DNA from: Halothiobacillus neapolitanus
Lineage (GTDB): Bacteria; Pseudomonadota; Gammaproteobacteria; Halothiobacillales; Halothiobacillaceae
Length of the DNA stretch: 11,745 nt
Reading direction: 5' to 3'
Assembly (NCBI GenBank): GCA_020721485.1
Contig: DYMR01000049.1
Coordinates: forward strand, 1-11,745
In this document: positions 8,369 through 11,745 of the stretch, in pieces
Numbering within the stretch: the stretch's first letter is position 1
Layout: each line of letters starts with the position of its first letter
Program-made: the position numbers and the translations under genes
Notes under the pieces: generated by a model
Seen by the model: the letters and a program-made list of their open reading frames with translations, nothing else
Database searches by the model: none
Told to the model about the DNA's origin: nothing

Positions 8369-8608
8369 ATGAAAACTCGTTCTATGAAAGCCGCGATGAT
8401 TGCTTCAACTGCCCTGACCGCTGTCGCCCTGTCTGGCGCAGCCTTCGCCGGCGAAAACCCGTTCCACAGCCAACAAGGCGCCAGCCTGGTGCAAGTCGCC
8501 GACGGTTCTTGCGGCGCGAACATGAAGAAAAGCGATGGCTCTTGCGGCGCCAACATGAAGAAAGATAAAGAGCATTCCTGCGGCGGCAGCATGAAATCTG
8601 GCAGCTAA
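8369..8608 (+). CDS. HvfA/bufferin-like RiPP precursor peptide, Sec-exported, Cys repeats
   Basis: Small precursor of a ribosomally made, post-translationally modified peptide; relatives of this layout are tied to copper and other metal stress. The 79 residues begin with a Sec signal peptide (MKTRSMK, then a hydrophobic Ala/Leu/Val core, cleavage after AFA at 27). The mature part of about 52 residues ends in three 11-residue units centred on Cys-Gly: DGSCGANMKK at 45-54 and 56-65, and a looser EHSCGGSMKS at 68-77. The cysteines are 48, 59 and 71, with methionines 52, 63 and 75. HvfA/BufA2-type precursors usually carry EGKCG, so DGSCG is a variant. There is no sign of the DUF2282 pattern of BufA1. 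GGAG at 8356-8359 supports this start. The MNIO gene follows 81 bp downstream. Confidence 0.85.
   Translation: MKTRSMKAAMIASTALTAVALSGAAFAGENPFHSQQGASLVQVADGSCGANMKKSDGSCGANMKKDKEHSCGGSMKSGS
8501..8599 (+). repeat. Three tandem 33 bp units inside the precursor gene
   Basis: Units at 8501-8533, 8534-8566 and 8567-8599 each encode 11 residues with Ser-Cys-Gly and a Met-Lys pair. The first two are near-identical at protein level (only the last residue differs) but differ at several third codon positions, which points to an older duplication kept by selection. The third unit has diverged. Confidence 0.85.
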
Positions 8609-8689
8609 TCAGCCGCCGAGTCGGTGCGTCATCGGTTCGCCGGTGGCGTGCGCTGGGTTTTCTGTTCAACTGAATTTGAGGCTAACAAC

Positions 8690-9532
8690 ATGAAAACGCC
8701 GGCTGACTTTTCAGGGTTGAATGTCGGGATCGGGCTGCGCCGAGGCAGCCTGATGCACGAGATTGAATCGACGCATCCCGCGCTGGATTTTTTGGAGGTC
8801 GCGCCAGAAAACTGGCTGCGCTTGGGCGGGGCGCTGCAACGGCGATTCGCCGAGCTGTGCGAACGCTATTCGTTGTATTTACACGGTTTATCGCTGTCAA
8901 TTGGCGGCCCTGCGCCGCTGGATTGGACTTTCCTCGAACAGTTACGCGGCTGGATGCGCGAGCGCGGCGCGGTGCTGTATAGCGAGCATTTGTCTTTCTG
9001 CGGCGATAACGCGCATCTCTATGATTTGATGCCGATTCCCTTCACCGAAGCGGCGGTCGATCATGTGGTGGCGCGCATCACGCAGGTGCAGGATTTTTTG
9101 GGCACGCGGCTGACGCTGGAAAATGTGTCCTATTACACGGCACCTACCGCCGAGCTTTCTGAGCGCGAATTCATCACGGAAATCCTGTCCCGCGCAGACT
9201 GTGATTTGCTGCTGGATGTGAACAATGTGTTCGTCAACAGCGTGAATCATGCCTACGATCCCATCGCCTTTTTGAATGCGCTGCCGGTGGAACGGGTGCG
9301 CTATCTGCATGTGGCCGGCCATTTGCGGCTCGCGCCGGATTTGATTGTCGATACGCACGGCGCGCCGGTGTCTGATCCGGTTTGGGCATTGCTGGCACAC
9401 ACTTATCAACGGTTTGGCGCGGTGCCGACGCTGCTGGAGCGCGATTTTGACATCCCGCCGCTGGCGGATTTAATGGCAGAAGTCGGCCAAATTCGCGCCA
9501 TCGGTCGCGGCGCTTGGGCGCAGGCCGCATGA
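8690..9532 (+). CDS. MNIO (DUF692) multinuclear non-heme iron oxygenase, BufB/HvfB-like
   Basis: Predicted iron-dependent oxygenase that modifies cysteines of the adjacent precursor, by analogy with MbnB of methanobactin synthesis and HvfB/BufB, acting in the cytoplasm before export. The 280-residue TIM-barrel protein shows the expected metal-ligand positions in order: His65 (LHGLSLSIG), His100 (SEHLSF), Glu144 (LENVSYY), Asp176/Asn178 (LLDVNN), His207 and His211 (HVAGH), Asp221/His223 (DTHG) and Glu250 (LERD). None appears lost. ATG 8690 is preferred over an in-frame GTG at 8624 because a GAGG site precedes it and the family starts close to the NVGIGLR block. The stop overlaps the next start as ATGA, so translation of the partner protein is probably coupled. 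Confidence 0.93.
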   Translation: MKTPADFSGLNVGIGLRRGSLMHEIESTHPALDFLEVAPENWLRLGGALQRRFAELCERYSLYLHGLSLSIGGPAPLDWTFLEQLRGWMRERGAVLYSEHLSFCGDNAHLYDLMPIPFTEAAVDHVVARITQVQDFLGTRLTLENVSYYTAPTAELSEREFITEILSRADCDLLLDVNNVFVNSVNHAYDPIAFLNALPVERVRYLHVAGHLRLAPDLIVDTHGAPVSDPVWALLAHTYQRFGAVPTLLERDFDIPPLADLMAEVGQIRAIGRGAWAQAA

Positions 9533-10317
9533 ACACGCCGCAGCCCGCAGATTTTCGTGCCCTGCAATCGGCCTTCACGGCGTTTATCCGCCACCCGGAT
9601 TCCGCGCCGATTCCGCCGGGCTGCGATGCCGACCGGATGCGGCTGTATCACACGCTGTTTTTCAATAATTTCGATGGCGTGCTGGAAACCGCGCTCGAGC
9701 GCTTCAAGGCCAGCCTAACGGCGGACGAGTGGCTCGCGCTGGTCAAACCATTTTTTAGCGAAGTGCCGCAGCATTCGCCCTTTCTGGCGGATGTGCCGCT
9801 GCGCTTTGCCGACTATGTCGCCGAAGGCAGCCCGGTGCCGCTGAACGCCGCGCAAATCGAGTTGCTGATTTACGAAGCCGCGCTGCACGAATGTCGGATT
9901 AGCGGCGATGGTGAAGCCGGTCACGAGGGATCGGCACTATCCCCGCCCGATTCAACCGATGATCTGCTGGCCGCCACCCTGCGGCCTCAACCGGCCAGCC
10001 AATTGCTGGAGTGCGCCTACCCGGTACACGATCCGGCGTTTGACCCGCTAACCGCGCCGCCCGCCGCCGCCTGGCTGTGGCTGATGCGCGATGCCGAAGG
10101 CGTCGTGCAAACCACGGTACTTTCCGCCGCCAGCGCCCGCTGGTTGATGCTGCTGGACGCCCACGCGGGGCAGGCGGCGGTCGTCAGTTTGGCCGAACTC
10201 GCGGCGGAACTCGGGCAATCGCCCACGGAATTAGTCCCTTTCGCCCGCCAGCAACTCGAACACTGGGTGTCGGCGGGTTGGTTGATCGCCGCCCCGGCAA
10301 CGGGCGAGGAGCAGTAA
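9529..10317 (+). CDS. DUF2063 partner protein, BufC/HvfC-like
   Basis: Partner of the MNIO; in related systems such proteins are needed for modification and are thought to present the precursor to the oxygenase. The 262 residues have the DUF2063 N-terminal helical domain (about 8-95) with LQSAFTAFIRHPD, the RLYHTLFFNNFDGVLE block, and HSPFLADVPLRFADYV. A C-terminal domain (about 160-255) follows with WLMRDAEGVV and a helix-turn-helix-like end typical of HvfC relatives. The linker (about 125-150) is Gly/Ser/Asp/Pro-rich. No signal peptide, so cytoplasmic. The ATG at 9529 overlaps the MNIO stop by four bases; the upstream in-frame TTG is not needed. The following gene starts one base after its stop. 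Confidence 0.88.
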   Translation: MNTPQPADFRALQSAFTAFIRHPDSAPIPPGCDADRMRLYHTLFFNNFDGVLETALERFKASLTADEWLALVKPFFSEVPQHSPFLADVPLRFADYVAEGSPVPLNAAQIELLIYEAALHECRISGDGEAGHEGSALSPPDSTDDLLAATLRPQPASQLLECAYPVHDPAFDPLTAPPAAAWLWLMRDAEGVVQTTVLSAASARWLMLLDAHAGQAAVVSLAELAAELGQSPTELVPFARQQLEHWVSAGWLIAAPATGEEQ

Positions 10318-10318
10318 C

Positions 10319-11650
10319 ATGACACGCAGATTCGGCTGGAAATTTTTGGGCGCATGGCTGGCGCTGTTACTCGGTGGAGGAAGCATGAACACATTCGCGG
10401 CAGACGCCACCCCCTTGCCGCCCACCCCGGCGCACAGCGAAACCATCGTGCTGGGCATGGGCTGCTTTTGGGGTGCGGAAAAGCGCTTGGCGGCCATTCC
10501 CGGCGTGATTTCCACCGAAGTCGGCTACGCCGGCGGCGATGCGAAAGAAGTGAATTACAAAAGCATTTTCACGGTCGAGCGCGCCATCGAATCCGGCCAA
10601 AGCCACACGGTGAATGCCGCCGAGGTGGTGAAAGTTACCTACGATCCCGCCAAGGTACCGCTGCAAACCATTCTCGCGACATTTTGGCAAAGCCACGACC
10701 CCACTCAAGGCAACCGCCAAGGCAATGATGTCGGCAGCAATTACCGCAGCGCGATTTTCTTCACCACGCCAGAACAAAAAACCGTGGCGGTAGAGACCGA
10801 AAAAGTCTACCAAGCCGCGCTCACCAAAGCCGGCTACGGCAAAATCACCACAGAAATCGCCCCGCTGCAAAACTACAACCGCGCCGAGGACTACCATCAG
10901 GATTATTTGGAAAAACATCCCGACGGCTACTGCGGCTTGGGCGGCACCGGCGTGCCTTATCCGCAAGCGGGCGTGACGGCCACCAGCACCCTGCCGCCCC
11001 CGCTCGATCCCGCCACGCTGAACGCCGACCGGCAATTGATCGTGTTCGAGGCTCCGGACTGCCCCTTCTGCGAGCGCTTCAAAAAAGAAGTGCTCAGCGA
11101 TTGGCACTCCCCCGTGCCCGTGGTGACCACCCTCAACCCGAACCCGCCCAAAGGTTGGGTGCTCGAAAAAGCCTTGTTCGCCACGCCCACCATTGTCCTG
11201 TTCGAACACGGCAAAGAAGTCTCGCGCTACACCGGCTACAGCGGCGACAAAGATCGCTTCTGGAAATGGCTCGGGTTTTATCTGCTCAGCCCGGAACAGC
11301 GCAAAATCGCCTTTGACAAAGGCACCGAAGCGCCCGGCACCGGCTCGCACCTCGATGAACAGCGCCCCGGCACCTATGTGGATCCGATCACCGGCGCGCC
11401 CCTGTTCCGCAGCGATGCCAAATTCCACAGCGGTACCGGCTGGCCGAGCTTCTTCAACCCCGTTCCCGGCGCGATTGAGCTGCGCACCGACGACTCCTAC
11501 GGCATGCACCGGGTCGAAGTCATCAGCGCCAGCTCCGGCATTCACTTGGGGCATGTGTTCGACGACGGCCCGCCGCCCAGCGGCAAACGCTATTGCATCA
11601 ATGGCGATGTGCTCAAATTCATCCCGGATGCACCGGCGAAAAAACCCTGA
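10319..11650 (+). CDS. msrAB: Exported MsrA-thioredoxin-MsrB fusion, methionine sulfoxide reductase
   Basis: Reduces both S- and R-methionine sulfoxide, probably in the periplasm. The 443 residues begin with a signal peptide: MTRRFGWK, a hydrophobic core at 9-21, and likely cleavage after TFA (27). MsrA spans about 41-215, with the catalytic GCFWG Cys49 and a C-terminal GYCGLGGTG Cys205 as resolving residue. A thioredoxin-like domain (about 228-318) has CPFC (Cys248, Cys251) and the cis-proline ATPT. MsrB (about 320-440) has the catalytic RYCIN Cys426. MsrB lacks both zinc CxxC pairs (Asp355/Thr358 and Ser403/Ser406 stand there) and any second Cys. The Neisseria MsrAB/PilB order is thioredoxin-MsrA-MsrB, so a thioredoxin between the two halves is a different order. 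GAGGAG precedes 10319. It is closely packed behind the DUF2063 gene and so likely belongs to the RiPP operon. Confidence 0.93.
   Translation: MTRRFGWKFLGAWLALLLGGGSMNTFAADATPLPPTPAHSETIVLGMGCFWGAEKRLAAIPGVISTEVGYAGGDAKEVNYKSIFTVERAIESGQSHTVNAAEVVKVTYDPAKVPLQTILATFWQSHDPTQGNRQGNDVGSNYRSAIFFTTPEQKTVAVETEKVYQAALTKAGYGKITTEIAPLQNYNRAEDYHQDYLEKHPDGYCGLGGTGVPYPQAGVTATSTLPPPLDPATLNADRQLIVFEAPDCPFCERFKKEVLSDWHSPVPVVTTLNPNPPKGWVLEKALFATPTIVLFEHGKEVSRYTGYSGDKDRFWKWLGFYLLSPEQRKIAFDKGTEAPGTGSHLDEQRPGTYVDPITGAPLFRSDAKFHSGTGWPSFFNPVPGAIELRTDDSYGMHRVEVISASSGIHLGHVFDDGPPPSGKRYCINGDVLKFIPDAPAKKP
10376..10387 (+). promoter_or_regulatory. Strong internal ribosome binding site and ATG in msrAB
   Basis: GGAGGA (10376-10381) lies three bases before an in-frame ATG at 10385. 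Starting here would remove the hydrophobic core of the signal peptide and leave MNTFAADATP ahead of MsrA, giving a cytoplasmic form. It could be the only start, a second start, or chance, since the region is Gly-rich. Confidence 0.4.
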
Positions 11651-11682
11651 TCGGCACACGACATTGCCCGCCGCGCATTCCT

Positions 11683-11688
11683 TATAAT
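11683..11688 (+). promoter_or_regulatory. Consensus -10 box for the gene at the right edge
   Basis: A perfect TATAAT 28 bases before the ATG at 11717 and 32 bases after the msrAB stop. The only -35-like element is weak (GACA with a 19-base spacer at 11660-11663), so promoter strength is uncertain. It suggests that the right-hand gene is transcribed separately from the RiPP operon. Confidence 0.5.
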
Positions 11689-11716
11689 GAGCGGATGACT
11701 TCGACGAGAAGAAACA

Positions 11717-11745
11717 ATGGGCAAACTCCTGTTTTGGTTGGTGGT
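11717..11745 (+). CDS. Start of a small membrane protein, possibly PP0621-like, cut by the window edge
   Basis: Only ten codons are visible: MGKLLFWLVV. A Met-Gly-Lys start followed by a hydrophobic Leu/Phe/Trp/Val stretch resembles the short N-terminal membrane helix of PP0621-family proteins, which carry a cytoplasmic zinc-ribbon-like tail. That tail would lie outside the window. A purine-rich AGAAGAAA sits just upstream and a TATAAT box at 11683. The family call is a guess; that this is a real start is more secure. Confidence 0.4.

Noticed and set aside
8140..8592. Minus-strand open frame covering the RiPP precursor, with repeated FMLAPQE-like units.
   Set aside because: The repeats are just the antisense reading of the 33 bp precursor repeats. 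The sense frame has a signal peptide, a ribosome binding site and an MNIO neighbour.
8624..8689. Upstream GTG start for the MNIO protein, adding 22 residues.
   Set aside because: The extra residues do not fit the family start and ATG 8690 has a GAGG site at proper spacing.
8609..8689. Terminator between the precursor and the MNIO gene.
   Set aside because: The region is GC-rich with partial complementarity but no clean stem followed by a T-run, so I make no call.
10367..11659. 430-codon minus-strand open frame opposite msrAB.
   Set aside because: It is fully antisense to a clear MsrA-Trx-MsrB fusion and has no recognisable motifs; a codon-bias shadow.

Overview
The window reads as ordinary, GC-rich chromosomal DNA from a proteobacterium, most likely a gammaproteobacterium. 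The support is the housekeeping genes present (purH, rmuC, a DUF2076 gene, ung), a di-heme cytochrome c peroxidase-like protein, a lipoprotein phosphoesterase, and a small RiPP cassette of the MNIO/DUF692 type. The genus cannot be fixed from this sequence alone. I see no insertion sequence, phage gene, tRNA, rRNA or CRISPR array.

Left part (1-4790): the 3' part of a uracil-DNA glycosylase gene enters on the + strand and converges on a minus-strand group purH > rmuC > DUF2076. Strong inverted repeats separate the two transcription units. purH and rmuC are 18 bp apart and probably co-transcribed.

Middle part (4787-8368): two minus-strand genes for exported proteins follow. One is an outer-membrane-type lipoprotein of the PF04185 phosphoesterase (phospholipase C/acid phosphatase) family. 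Downstream of it lies a periplasmic di-heme MauG/cytochrome c peroxidase-family protein. Between them sits a textbook intrinsic terminator whose U-tract runs straight into the ribosome binding site of the cytochrome gene. A 309 bp non-coding region rich in short dyads lies between the phosphoesterase gene and the divergent + strand operon.

Right part (8369-11650), the most interesting section: a tight + strand operon. It encodes (1) a 79-residue secreted precursor with three 11-residue Cys-Gly-Met-Lys repeats, (2) a DUF692 multinuclear non-heme iron oxygenase (MNIO), (3) its DUF2063 partner, overlapping by ATGA, and (4) starting one base after that stop, an exported MsrA-thioredoxin-MsrB fusion. 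The first three genes match the HvfABC/bufferin layout, in which the MNIO and its partner modify cysteines of a Sec-exported peptide that is linked to metal, mainly copper, homeostasis. Here the repeat is DGSCG rather than the usual EGKCG, and each repeat carries a methionine. The last gene may therefore keep the sulfur side chains of the mature peptide reduced in the periplasm; this is inference. A new gene (start of a PP0621-like small membrane protein) begins at the right edge behind a perfect TATAAT box.
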